Below, one piece after another: positions 1-7,315 of a stretch of 54,719 nt of DNA. Location of the stretch: contig NEWR02000004.1 in the NCBI GenBank assembly GCA_002869885.2, positions 1-54,719 of the forward strand. The letters run 5' to 3'. The notes under the pieces were generated by a model. It searched no databases, had not been told where the DNA came from, and worked only from the letters and a program-made list of their open reading frames with translations. The translations under genes and the position numbers were made by a program. Origin of the DNA: Nitrospira sp. CG24C (GTDB lineage Bacteria > Nitrospirota > Nitrospiria > Nitrospirales > Nitrospiraceae). Within the stretch, counting starts at the first letter, position 1. Every line of letters starts with the position of its first letter.

Positions 1-47
1 TTGAACATCCTCCGAAGAAAGACCTCAAGCTGAAGGCTACCCTGTGA
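1..47 (+). CDS. 3' end of an upstream gene (partial)
   Basis: Only the frame beginning at base 3 is open across the window edge. It reads EHPPKKDLKLKATL and stops with TGA at 45-47; the other two forward frames close earlier. The stop overlaps the GTG start of purD in a GTGA arrangement, which suggests an operon with translational coupling. Fourteen residues are too few to name the product. Confidence 0.4.
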   Translation, partial: EHPPKKDLKLKATL

Positions 48-1318
48 AAGTTCTCGTTGTTGGCAGTGGGGGACGCGAGCACGCCATGGTGTGGAAGCTC
101 GCGCAAAGTCCCCGTATGCCGACGCTCTACTGCGCGCCGGGCAATGCAGGGATCGAATCGCTGGCAACCTGCGTCCCAATCAAAGCCGATGACATTGTCG
201 AACTCAAAGCGTTTGTGCAGTCTGAGAAGATCGATCTGACAGTCGTGGGACCGGAAGCCCCGCTTGCATTGGGTATCGTCGACGAGTTTCGCAAGGCGAA
301 GCTCAAAATATTTGGGCCGACTAAGGGGGCTGCGCGTATCGAAGCCAGCAAAGTCTTCTCCAAAGAGATCATGGTCAGCGCAAAGATTCTCACGGCACAA
401 GCGCAAAGCTTCGACCGATTGGCCTCGGCGTTGGCCTATCTCGATCAACATGAGCTTCCGGTCGTGATAAAAGCCGACGGACTCGCACAGGGAAAGGGTG
501 TCGTAGTCGCGACGACGCGTGAGGAGGCAAAACAGGCCGTCCGCGATTCGATGGAACATGCGGTATTCGGTCAGGCCGGTCAGCGCGTGTTGATCGAACA
601 ATTTTTAGACGGCGAGGAACTGACGGTTATGGCGTTCACGGATGGCCGGACGGTGGTGCCGATGCTGCCGGCGCAAGATCATAAACGAGTTGGAGATGGC
701 GATACAGGGCTCAATACCGGGGGCATGGGTGCCTATTGTCCAGCGCCGCTCGGCACCACGGCGCTGCGGGAGCAGGTCACCCGGCAGGTTCTCTATCCTG
801 CCGTCGAAGCCTTGTCACGTATGGGTTGTCCGTTTCAGGGTGTCCTCTATGCAGGCCTTATGGTTGTGCAGGGGACGCCATTTGTTTTGGAGTTCAACGC
901 CCGCATGGGAGACCCGGAAACGCAGGTTGTACTCCCGCTACTCAAGACCGATTTCCTAGAAGTGATCGAAGCGATAATTGAACATCGGCTCGACCAAATT
1001 ACTGTTGACTGGCATAATGAAACCGCAGTGTGTGTCGTTATGGCGTCGGGAGGCTATCCTGGGGCCTATCAGACTGATCGCGTGATTCATGGATTACCGA
1101 CCGAGACCGATGCAACGACTATGGTGTTTCATGCAGGAACAAGACGAATAGGCGCCAATGTGGTTACAGCTGGAGGCCGGGTGCTGGGAATCACGGGACG
1201 CGGGAAAACCCTGGCTTTTGCACAAACGGAAGCCTATCGGGTGACTAAGTCGATTGCATTTGAAGGCGCTCACTATCGGACGGACATTGCGCATCGAGCA
1301 TTTTCACGCCACGCGTAG
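44..1318 (+). CDS. purD: Phosphoribosylamine--glycine ligase (GAR synthetase)
   Basis: This enzyme joins glycine to 5-phosphoribosylamine with ATP in the second step of cytosolic purine synthesis. The 424-residue length is normal for the family. The N-terminal motif MKVLVVGSGGREHA, the ATP-grasp segment KADGLAQGKGVVVA near residue 143, TGLNTGGMGAY and the metal-binding stretch EFNARMGDPETQ are all present. The start is GTG at 44, overlapping the preceding stop codon, so it is probably co-translated with an upstream gene outside the window. A 194-bp repeat begins 33 bp after the stop, where a terminator would be expected. No oddities are visible in the protein. Confidence 0.97.
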   Translation: MKVLVVGSGGREHAMVWKLAQSPRMPTLYCAPGNAGIESLATCVPIKADDIVELKAFVQSEKIDLTVVGPEAPLALGIVDEFRKAKLKIFGPTKGAARIEASKVFSKEIMVSAKILTAQAQSFDRLASALAYLDQHELPVVIKADGLAQGKGVVVATTREEAKQAVRDSMEHAVFGQAGQRVLIEQFLDGEELTVMAFTDGRTVVPMLPAQDHKRVGDGDTGLNTGGMGAYCPAPLGTTALREQVTRQVLYPAVEALSRMGCPFQGVLYAGLMVVQGTPFVLEFNARMGDPETQVVLPLLKTDFLEVIEAIIEHRLDQITVDWHNETAVCVVMASGGYPGAYQTDRVIHGLPTETDATTMVFHAGTRRIGANVVTAGGRVLGITGRGKTLAFAQTEAYRVTKSIAFEGAHYRTDIAHRAFSRHA

Positions 1319-1351
1319 CGCTAGAAGGGATTAATGGTTCCTGCCAAGGCA

Positions 1352-1545
1352 AGCCCGCATTATTCACGAAGGTTCGTGACGAAACCGCCGAGACGCCAGG
1401 CGAGACGGGCGCGCGGAGCCGTGAGGGAGGAAGGCATACTTGAAACAGTATGTTGACCGACCGAGCGGCGAGCCCGCCCGCCGTCAGGCTTGTTGTAGCG
1501 GCGTATCCGCGGTTGCAGTCGAAGCCTTTGTGAATTATGCGGGCT
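1352..1545. repeat. MITE-like element A, copy 1 (194 bp)
   Basis: The ends form a 21-bp terminal inverted repeat starting AGCCCGCATTATTCACGAAG, with two mismatches between arms. The interior is almost identical to 39321-39514 and 49818-50010. It carries no transposase. Its right end contains the ATG used by the following tsaC-like gene. Confidence 0.85.
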
Positions 1546-2196
1546 AGGATCGAGCCCTATGGTGCTTCCACCGTTCCCGTACTTGCTGAGCTGGTGCGTC
1601 GCGTACTCGGAGCGGGCGGGCTGATCGCTCTGCCGACGGAGAGTTTCTACGGACTTGCCGCGGCCCCGTTTGACGAGCCGGCGCTCGCTAGATTGTGGCA
1701 GGTCAAGGGTCGGTCTGAGGGAAAACCGATTCTCGTGCTGATCGGAGACGAGTCTCAGTTGGGGCCGCTGATTCGAAGCAGTCCACCAGTGGCCCGCCTA
1801 CTGATGAAGGCTTTCTGGCCAGGACCTCTTACCATTGTTTTTCCCGCAGCGGTTGGCCTCTCCGATGCAGTGACGGCTGGGACCGGCTCTGTCGGCGTCC
1901 GTTTTAGCCCCTGGGAACCGCTGGCCAATCTGTTGCGTCTGGTCGGGCCGATGACCGGTACCAGTGCGAATCGTGAAGGTCAACCGCCGCCCAGGACGGC
2001 TAAAGAAGTCCAAGACAGTCTAGGAGACGTGCTGGATCTAATCGTCGATGCTGGTCCGACCCCAGGCGGGCGACCGTCCACGGTCATCGACGTACGGGGA
2101 CCGATCCGAATCGTTCGCGATGGAGCGATTGAAAGAGATGTCATCGAGGCACAGTTGGCCGCTCATGGCTTATGTCTCGATGACGCCGATAGGTAA
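1537..2196 (+). CDS. tsaC: L-threonylcarbamoyladenylate synthase (Sua5/YciO/YrdC family)
   Basis: This enzyme makes threonylcarbamoyl-AMP from threonine, bicarbonate and ATP for the t6A37 modification of ANN-decoding tRNAs. It is the short form (219 residues, YrdC domain only, no Sua5 C-terminal domain). Visible motifs are PTESFYGLA at 33-41, KGR at 57-59 and EGKP, TGTSANREG, and PGGRPSTVIDV near the end. The ATG at 1537 lies inside the right terminal repeat of element A. A GTG at 1594 is the next candidate, but it would cut into the N-terminal helix of the fold, so 1537 is preferred. The repeat may therefore have replaced the original start region. A YciO-like paralogue of unknown function cannot be fully excluded. 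Confidence 0.9.
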   Translation: MRARIEPYGASTVPVLAELVRRVLGAGGLIALPTESFYGLAAAPFDEPALARLWQVKGRSEGKPILVLIGDESQLGPLIRSSPPVARLLMKAFWPGPLTIVFPAAVGLSDAVTAGTGSVGVRFSPWEPLANLLRLVGPMTGTSANREGQPPPRTAKEVQDSLGDVLDLIVDAGPTPGGRPSTVIDVRGPIRIVRDGAIERDVIEAQLAAHGLCLDDADR

Positions 2197-2198
2197 GC

Positions 2199-2378
2199 AC
2201 TCAGGTAACGAGGCTGAAAGCTTTTAGGGGTTAAGCTTCTTGCGCTACAAGGATTCATCTCTGCTTGAAGAGATGAAGGGGGAAAGGGGCAACGGGGTAG
2301 AGGGGTAAGAGGCTAGCCCCGCATTCGTGCGTTGCGAGAAAATTTAGAGCCTTCAGCCTTCAGCCTAAACACCTGAGT
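2199..2378. repeat. Intergenic element D, copy 1
   Basis: The ends are imperfect inverted repeats (ACTCAGGTAACGAGGCTGAA against TTCAGCCTAAACACCTGAGT). The interior holds a GGGGTAGAGGGGTAAGAGGCTAG block and AGCCTTCAGCC words, which recur inverted at 5636-5796 and in part at 50270-50362. Confidence 0.7.
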
Positions 2379-2420
2379 AGGTATGTCACATGTATTGTTC
2401 ACATTGAAAGGAGAATGCCG

Positions 2421-2852
2421 ATGACTCGAACAGTGATGGTGCGGAACCTTGTTGCGGTAGCCGCCATAACGTTGGTCTCAGTGGGTCTGTCCGGGTGCGA
2501 TTACTGGCCTCCGGCGCTCCAAACACAAATCGAACAACTCCGCTCTGAGCTGCAGAGCGTGACAGCGGAAAAAGCGCAGTTGCAGAATCAATATGCTTCC
2601 TTTGCAAAGGTGAAGGACGATTTGCAGGCACAAGTGGATGATCTCTCGCGGTCGAATCGTGATAAGTCGACCATGATCAACAGTTTGCAGAATAGCTTGA
2701 CGGCGGCACAAGAACGACTGGCGAAGTCGGGGAGAGCCGCAATGCCAAAACTTGTAACGGCGAAATCCGGCGCGGCGAAGCCGTCCGCTAAGGTCAAGCA
2801 GAAGGCTCCGACCAAGAAAAAAACATCGGCTAAAACCACCGGCGCACGCTAG
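2421..2852 (+). CDS. Small coiled-coil lipoprotein with Lys/Ala-rich tail
   Basis: A signal sequence ends in the lipobox LSGC, so the mature protein is probably lipidated at that cysteine and anchored in the outer or inner membrane. The region after it is a heptad-rich coiled coil (about residues 32-100, Q/E/L-rich), followed by a basic tail of about 35 residues rich in Lys, Ala and Thr that could bind peptidoglycan or nucleic acid. Two in-frame ATGs exist. AGGAG at 2409-2413 lies 1 nt from the ATG at 2415 but 7 nt from the ATG at 2421, so 2421 is chosen. The layout resembles Lpp-like or YgfX-like envelope spacers, but no family is recognised. Confidence 0.8.
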   Translation: MTRTVMVRNLVAVAAITLVSVGLSGCDYWPPALQTQIEQLRSELQSVTAEKAQLQNQYASFAKVKDDLQAQVDDLSRSNRDKSTMINSLQNSLTAAQERLAKSGRAAMPKLVTAKSGAAKPSAKVKQKAPTKKKTSAKTTGAR

Positions 2853-2871
2853 CGCGTTTCGTCTCTGTCGG

Positions 2872-3252
2872 CTATTTCGTGGTGGGAGACGCTGGCGTGC
2901 TGGTCGCTGTGCTTGAGCTTGTGCTCGATGGGGTGCTTGCCGGCGCTGGTGCGGGGGCAGACGCTGGAGCGGAGGGAGCCGCAGACGTCGCCTGATCGGG
3001 TGTGGGTGATGCCGGCTCTTTCTTCTCCCCGGTCGTGGCTGTCTGTGCCTCACTACCAGAAGATGGCTTCATCTTGTCGGAATAGTCCGTTACGTACCAC
3101 CCGCTGCCTTTGAACATGATCGCAGGCGATGAAATAAGCCGCTGTACGTGCTTCCCGCATCGCGGGCAGGCGGTGAGCGGATCGTCCTTCATGCTTTGTT
3201 TGATTTCAAATTTATCTGCGCAGCTGTCACACTGGTACTCATAGATAGGCAC
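2872..3252 (-). CDS. FmdB-type zinc-ribbon protein with low-complexity tail
   Basis: The first 70 residues match the FmdB/CxxC_CXXC_SSSS zinc ribbon: MPIYEYQC, CDSCADKFE, then CPRCGKHVQRLIS and FKGSGWYVTDY. Two CxxC pairs should bind one zinc ion. FmdB was first described as a putative regulator of formamidase, but most members have no known role. The last 60 residues are nearly all Ala, Pro, Ser and Thr and look disordered. It converges on the lipoprotein gene at 2421, with only 19 bp between stops. Confidence 0.9.
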   Translation of the reverse strand: MPIYEYQCDSCADKFEIKQSMKDDPLTACPRCGKHVQRLISSPAIMFKGSGWYVTDYSDKMKPSSGSEAQTATTGEKKEPASPTPDQATSAAPSAPASAPAPAPASTPSSTSSSTATSTPASPTTK

Positions 3253-3280
3253 GTTTCAATTCCTCCAACTAGCCCGGAAT

Positions 3281-3360
3281 CTGGTTCATTTGGTTTGTTT
3301 TGTTTATCTGGTTGATTTCGTTTAACCAAACAAACTAGACAAACCAAATAGACCAAATAA
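3281..3360. repeat. G/T-A/C hairpin element B, copy 1
   Basis: The left arm is made of words such as TGGTTTGTTTTG and the right arm of AACCAAACAAAC, which are largely complementary. It sits just beyond the aspC stop and before the fmdB-like gene, a place suited to a terminator. Confidence 0.75.
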
Positions 3361-3373
3361 CGATCTTCTTCTG

Positions 3374-4567
3374 CTAGGTCAGCTGCTTGAACGCCTGGTC
3401 AAGGCGATCCATTCCACGGACAATCGTCTCCATGCTAGTCGCGTACGACAGTCGAATATGTTGGGTGCTCCCAAACGGCTCACCGGGAACGACGGCGACC
3501 TTGAATTCCTGCAATAGGTAGTTCGCGAGGTCGGTCGGTGTTGTAATTTTCCCCTTCGGGCTTTGCCGTCCGAGCAACCCACTCACATTGGGAAACGCAT
3601 AAAATGCTCCTGTAGGCATTCGGCAGTGAACGCCTGGCATTGCGTTCAGGCGTTCGACCATGACGCGCCGCCGCCGATCGAACTCTGTCACCATCATTTT
3701 TGTAAAGACACCACCTTCGCGCAAGGCTACGACGGCAGCCTTTTGCGAAATGGAACAGGGGTTGGACGTACTTTGGCTCTGAATGTTCGCCATGGCGGTC
3801 AAGAGGTCTTTGGGGCCGGCCGCGTAACCGATCCGCCAGCCGGTCATCGCATAGGCTTTAGAGACACCGTTGATGATCACAGTATGGGCGGCGACCTCCG
3901 GTCCTAACGAGGCAATACTCGTGTGTGTGGCGCCATCGTAGAGGATTTGTTCATAAATCTCGTCTGAGATCAGAAGGAGATCCCGACTGAGGGCCAACTC
4001 TGCAAGATGTTCGAGCGTCGCCCGATTATAGGTGGCTCCAGTTGGATTGCCCGGGCTATTGATGATAATGGCTTTGGTGCGTGGACTGATGAGCCGTTCC
4101 AATTCATGAGTATCGATAGCGTATCCATCCTCTTCACGGGTCGGCAGGAAAACCGGCGTGGCGTCGTTCAGAAGCGTTTGGTCGGCATAGGAGACCCAAT
4201 AGGGAACGGGAATGATAACTTCGTCGCCTGCTTCAAGAAGCGCTTCGGCAAGGTTGTAGAGCGAATGTTTGGCTCCGCATGAAACCAGCACTTGGGATTT
4301 TTCGTACCGAAGTCCCTGCTCCACTTGCAGCTTGTCGATGATGGCTTGGCGTAATTCATCGATGCCGGAGGAAGGCGTGTACTTGGTGAAACCTGCACGA
4401 ATGGCAGCCTCTGCTGCAGCTTTGACCGGTTCGGGTGTATCGAAATCCGGTTCTCCCGACGAGAAGTCGGCGACGTCGATCCCGCGTGCTGCCATCGCTT
4501 TTGCAGTTGCGGCCATGGCCAAGGTGGGGGAGGGGGCGATTCGTCCAGCTCGTGCAGCCAGCTTCAT
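3374..4567 (-). CDS. aspC: Class I PLP aminotransferase (aspartate/prephenate type)
   Basis: This is a fold-type I aminotransferase, most like the 1-beta subgroup that transfers the amino group from aspartate or glutamate to oxaloacetate, 2-oxoglutarate or prephenate. Motifs are SSGEPDFDTP near 37, the PLP-contacting NSPGNPTGATYN (170-181), SDEIYEQ, the PLP lysine in NGVSKAYAMTGWRIGY (Lys237) and the C-terminal arginine in RLSYATS. The length of 397 residues is normal. It is the last gene of a coupled rsmD-coaD-aspC operon, overlapping coaD by 4 bp. Substrate preference (aspartate or prephenate) cannot be read from the sequence. Confidence 0.93.
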   Translation of the reverse strand: MKLAARAGRIAPSPTLAMAATAKAMAARGIDVADFSSGEPDFDTPEPVKAAAEAAIRAGFTKYTPSSGIDELRQAIIDKLQVEQGLRYEKSQVLVSCGAKHSLYNLAEALLEAGDEVIIPVPYWVSYADQTLLNDATPVFLPTREEDGYAIDTHELERLISPRTKAIIINSPGNPTGATYNRATLEHLAELALSRDLLLISDEIYEQILYDGATHTSIASLGPEVAAHTVIINGVSKAYAMTGWRIGYAAGPKDLLTAMANIQSQSTSNPCSISQKAAVVALREGGVFTKMMVTEFDRRRRVMVERLNAMPGVHCRMPTGAFYAFPNVSGLLGRQSPKGKITTPTDLANYLLQEFKVAVVPGEPFGSTQHIRLSYATSMETIVRGMDRLDQAFKQLT

Positions 4568-5052
4568 GTTTTCAAACTCCTGATCCGTTCTTGCAGTTGC
4601 CGCGCGACTTCAGGATGCAGAAACTCCGTAAGCGCGCCGCCGTGGGTGGCTACGTCTTTAATGATCGTTGAGGACAAATAGGAATATTCTTCGCTGGGCA
4701 TCAGGAATACGGTCTCAACCTGTTTGGCGATTTTGCGATTGATGAGGGCCATCTGAAACTCATGTTCGAAATCCGAGATCGCCCGTAGGCCCCGGATAAT
4801 CGCATGAGCGCCGTATCGTTGAACGTAATCCACGAGTAACCCGTCGAAGTGGGTCACTTCGACCTGTTTCATTTCTTTCATCACGATCCGGATCTGTTCC
4901 AGCCGTTCTGTTAGGGTAAAGAGCGGATGCTTGGATGGATTGGGTGCGACGGCGACGACCACTTTATCGAACACGCGCAAGCTTCGGGTGATGATGTCAG
5001 TGTGTCCATGAGTAATGGGATCGAAGGTTCCTGGATAGATGCCAACTTTCAT
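4564..5052 (-). CDS. coaD: Phosphopantetheine adenylyltransferase
   Basis: This enzyme transfers AMP from ATP to 4'-phosphopantetheine, giving dephospho-CoA in coenzyme A synthesis. The 162-residue size is typical. The nucleotidyltransferase T/HxGH motif appears as GTFDPITHGH at 8-17, followed by RGLRAISDFEHEFQMALINR and the SSTIIKD motif. It overlaps rsmD upstream and aspC downstream by 4 bp each, and the rsmD-coaD pairing is common in bacteria. Nothing is unusual. Confidence 0.97.
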   Translation of the reverse strand: MKVGIYPGTFDPITHGHTDIITRSLRVFDKVVVAVAPNPSKHPLFTLTERLEQIRIVMKEMKQVEVTHFDGLLVDYVQRYGAHAIIRGLRAISDFEHEFQMALINRKIAKQVETVFLMPSEEYSYLSSTIIKDVATHGGALTEFLHPEVARQLQERIRSLKT

Positions 5053-5621
5053 GATGCGGTGGATTCAGAGGTGGACACTCCATAGAGATAGAGCGCCGTA
5101 TCGCCATACTGGTATCGCCGCACAAGCACGGCAGGGCCGATCGATACTGGCAATTCGGCATGAGCGTCTTGTTCGATAATCACAGTGGCATGCTCCGATA
5201 ACAGCCCGGGCCTCCAAGCGTGAATCATGATTTCTAACTCATCCAGATCGGCATAGGGAGGATCGGCAAACAGTATGTCGTAAGGGCCGCCCCACCATTC
5301 TTTGCGATCGAGGAAGGCGGCAGTCTGTTCTGTCCAAACCTGAGCTTGATCGAGTAAATGACAGGTCTGGAGATTTTTTCGTAACAGCGCCACGACCTTG
5401 GGATCTGACTCGACAAAGGTGACGGCTGAGGCTCCGCGACTCAATGCTTCGATCCCGACGGCTCCCGTACCTGCATATAAATCAAGAAAGCGACTTCCTG
5501 ATATCTGGGTTCCAAGAATTGAAAAAAGAGCCCCGCGCACCTTATCGGATGTGGGACGCAGTGCATTCCCTTCCGGCCCTCTCAAGCGGCGGCCCCGGTG
5601 GAATCCGGCAATAACACGCAT
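5049..5621 (-). CDS. rsmD: 16S rRNA (guanine966-N2)-methyltransferase
   Basis: This SAM-dependent enzyme methylates G966 of 16S rRNA in the 30S subunit. It opens with MRVIAGFHRGRRL and RPTSDKVRGALFSIL. The SAM-binding motif DLYAGTGAVGIEALSRGA lies at 47-64 and the catalytic DPPYA at 120-124. The length of 190 residues is usual. It is the first gene of the leftward rsmD-coaD-aspC operon. Confidence 0.96.
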   Translation of the reverse strand: MRVIAGFHRGRRLRGPEGNALRPTSDKVRGALFSILGTQISGSRFLDLYAGTGAVGIEALSRGASAVTFVESDPKVVALLRKNLQTCHLLDQAQVWTEQTAAFLDRKEWWGGPYDILFADPPYADLDELEIMIHAWRPGLLSEHATVIIEQDAHAELPVSIGPAVLVRRYQYGDTALYLYGVSTSESTAS

Positions 5622-5635
5622 AGATTTAAGGAACT

Positions 5636-5796
5636 ACTCAGGCATTCAGGCTGAAGGCTATACATGATCTCGCAAAGCACGAATGCGGGGGTAGCCTCTT
5701 ACCCCTCTACCCCTTTGATCTCTTCAAGCAGAGATCAATCCTCATTACGCAAGAAGCCCAGCCCCTAAAAGCCTTCAGCCTAGCTACCTGGGCAGT
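5636..5796. repeat. Intergenic element D, copy 2 (inverted)
   Basis: It carries the same end words as 2199-2378 (ACTCAGGCATTCAGGCTGAA and TTCAGCCTAGCTACCTGGG). The interior GGGTAGCCTCTTACCCCTC is the reverse complement of the block in copy 1. It lies just upstream of rsmD, within the rsmD leader if transcription starts further out. Confidence 0.7.
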
Positions 5797-5959
5797 TACG
5801 ATTTATGGCGAGAGACGTTTTAGGAACTTGTGACTCTAACATAGCGTTTTTGAAGGGGTCAAGGTGAGTGCTGCCAAAACGAGAGGTAGTGCCGGACAAT
5901 GAAGACAGCGTGGGGACTAGGAGAGGCTAGGAAGGTGGAGCAAGAAGAATGGAAGTATT

Positions 5960-5988
5960 TTGACGACCTTGGAGCCGGTGGCTATAAT
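5960..5988 (+). promoter_or_regulatory. Near-consensus sigma70 promoter without an obvious gene
   Basis: TTGACG at 5960-5965 and a perfect TATAAT at 5983-5988 are separated by 17 bp. It points right, into a gene-free stretch that ends at a convergent gene (stop at 6107). This is the best-matching promoter I noticed in the window. Confidence 0.5.
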
Positions 5989-5993
5989 GCGCC

Positions 5994-6080
5994 TGGCGAT
6001 ATGACGACCTAAGAGCAGGAGAGACAGGGGATCAGTGCAGGATTGTCGGCCATCCGTGGCGATCGAAACGGCCGACTCGT
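5994..6080 (+). ncRNA. Candidate small RNA (unassigned)
   Basis: This is the stretch expected to be transcribed from the promoter at 5960-5988. It contains a perfect 7-bp inverted repeat (GTCGGCC at 6045-6051, GGCCGAC at 6070-6076) and no convincing ORF. It does not resemble 4.5S RNA, RNase P RNA or tmRNA in the motifs I can check. The ends are guesses. Confidence 0.2.
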
Positions 6081-6106
6081 CTAGACAGGAACAGCAATGG
6101 TTTATG

Positions 6107-6280
6107 CTAGCGAGTCGCCACTTCCTGGGGCTTGCGAGCGGCCAAGCTCTTTCGCCGATTATTTGAAATGGTGCGATCGATGATTGCGCCGCAGTTGATA
6201 CATTTCCAAGCATAGAAAATTAAGAAGAAGTCGGAAAACCGCTCGAGCATCATGAGGCCTTTACACTTCGGACATTCCAT
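6107..6280 (-). CDS. Small two-CxxC zinc-ribbon protein
   Basis: This 57-residue protein begins MECPKCKGLMMLERF and continues to WKCINCGAIIDR, two CxxC knuckles spaced as in a zinc ribbon, followed by a basic tail. The upstream ATG at 6340 is rejected because GGGAGG lies just before the ATG at 6280. The hydrophobic stretch FFLIFYAW between the knuckles is unusual for a soluble ribbon. The function is unknown; such proteins often bind RNA polymerase or RNA. Confidence 0.75.
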   Translation of the reverse strand: MECPKCKGLMMLERFSDFFLIFYAWKCINCGAIIDRTISNNRRKSLAARKPQEVATR

Positions 6281-6461
6281 CGAATCCTCCCAGGGTTGCG
6301 GTGAACTGCTGCAGGCGTTGCAAAGCAAGTACTGCACCAATAGATCGCTATACGTAATTTCAACAGTTTAGAGGTACGTATTTGTTTGGAATGGGCAACT
6401 AAGGGGGCTATCGCCAGTACAAAAACGTTCAGAGTGTCATTTATTTGTCCTGGGAGGGTAA

Positions 6462-7178
6462 GTGGCCGGCAATACAGGAGGGCAAGGCATTTCGCGCTGG
6501 CCTGAAACGGAACGGCCGCGCGAACGACTGCTCACAGAGGGCCCTCAAGCGCTTACCAATGCCCAACTCCTGGCGATTCTCCTTCGAGTCGGCCGCCACG
6601 GGTCTTCAGCGGTGCAAGTTGGAATGGATATCCTGGATCGGCTTGGAGATATCGCCGGACTTGCACAATGTGGAATTGAAGAACTCTGTGCGATCCCAGG
6701 TGTGGGGGAGGCCAAAGCGGCCCAAGTGAAGGCTGCCCTTGAATTGGGGAAACGCGCCCTTGCTGCTCCTCTGACCAAAGGTACCAAAGTCACATCTAGC
6801 CGTGACCTCTTTTCCCATTACCATTCAACCTTGCGTGACCTGCGTCACGAAATCTTCAAAGTCGTGTTACTGGATGCCAAACACGCCATCATGCGTGACG
6901 CCACGGTATCGGAAGGCAGCTTAACGCTTAGCATTGTTCATCCACGCGAAGTCTTTACCCTGGCGGTAAGAGAGTCTGCCGCAGCGGTGATCTTCCTGCA
7001 CAACCATCCCAGTGGCGATCCAACGCCTAGCCAGGAAGATCGCATTCTAACGGCGCGTTTGGTATCAGCAGGGGAAGTTCTGGGCATTCGAGTTCTTGAC
7101 CATCTCGTCGTCGGCGATGGACGCTATGTCAGCTTTGCCGATCAAGGCTGGTTGACAAACCATGACGACGGCGTGTGA
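6462..7178 (+). CDS. radC: RadC/MPN-JAB family protein
   Basis: An N-terminal UPF0758 helical region (RPRERLLTEGPQALTNAQLLAILLR) is followed by a helix-hairpin-helix segment (IEELCAIPGVGEAKAAQ, about 72-88). A C-terminal JAMM-like metallo-domain has HNHPSGDPTPSQED at 180-193. Despite the name, a DNA-repair role for RadC is not supported, and the activity of the JAMM fold here is unknown. The start is GTG at 6462, preceded by GGGAGG at about 6452. The length of 238 residues is normal. Confidence 0.93.
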   Translation: MAGNTGGQGISRWPETERPRERLLTEGPQALTNAQLLAILLRVGRHGSSAVQVGMDILDRLGDIAGLAQCGIEELCAIPGVGEAKAAQVKAALELGKRALAAPLTKGTKVTSSRDLFSHYHSTLRDLRHEIFKVVLLDAKHAIMRDATVSEGSLTLSIVHPREVFTLAVRESAAAVIFLHNHPSGDPTPSQEDRILTARLVSAGEVLGIRVLDHLVVGDGRYVSFADQGWLTNHDDGV

Positions 7179-7209
7179 GCAAAAGGAGAACTAGAGTGAT
7201 GTAAAAAAG

Positions 7210-7303
7210 CCTGGTTCATTTGGTTTGTTTTGTTTATTTGGTTCATCTGATTAGTTCCTTTCAACCAAACAAACGAGACAAACCAATAGACCAAATAAAC
7301 TAA
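7210..7303. repeat. G/T-A/C hairpin element B, copy 2
   Basis: The left arm TGGTTCATTTGGTTTGTTTT and the right arm AACCAAACAAACGAGACAAA form a long imperfect stem. It lies between radC and the EF-G-like gene, ending at the latter's AGGAGG. Confidence 0.75.
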
Positions 7304-7315
7304 AAGGAGGGCCCC

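Noticed and set aside
5917-6213. 98-residue minus-strand ORF overlapping the zinc-ribbon gene
   Set aside because: No domain or ribosome-binding site; it overlaps a protein with clear zinc-binding pairs.
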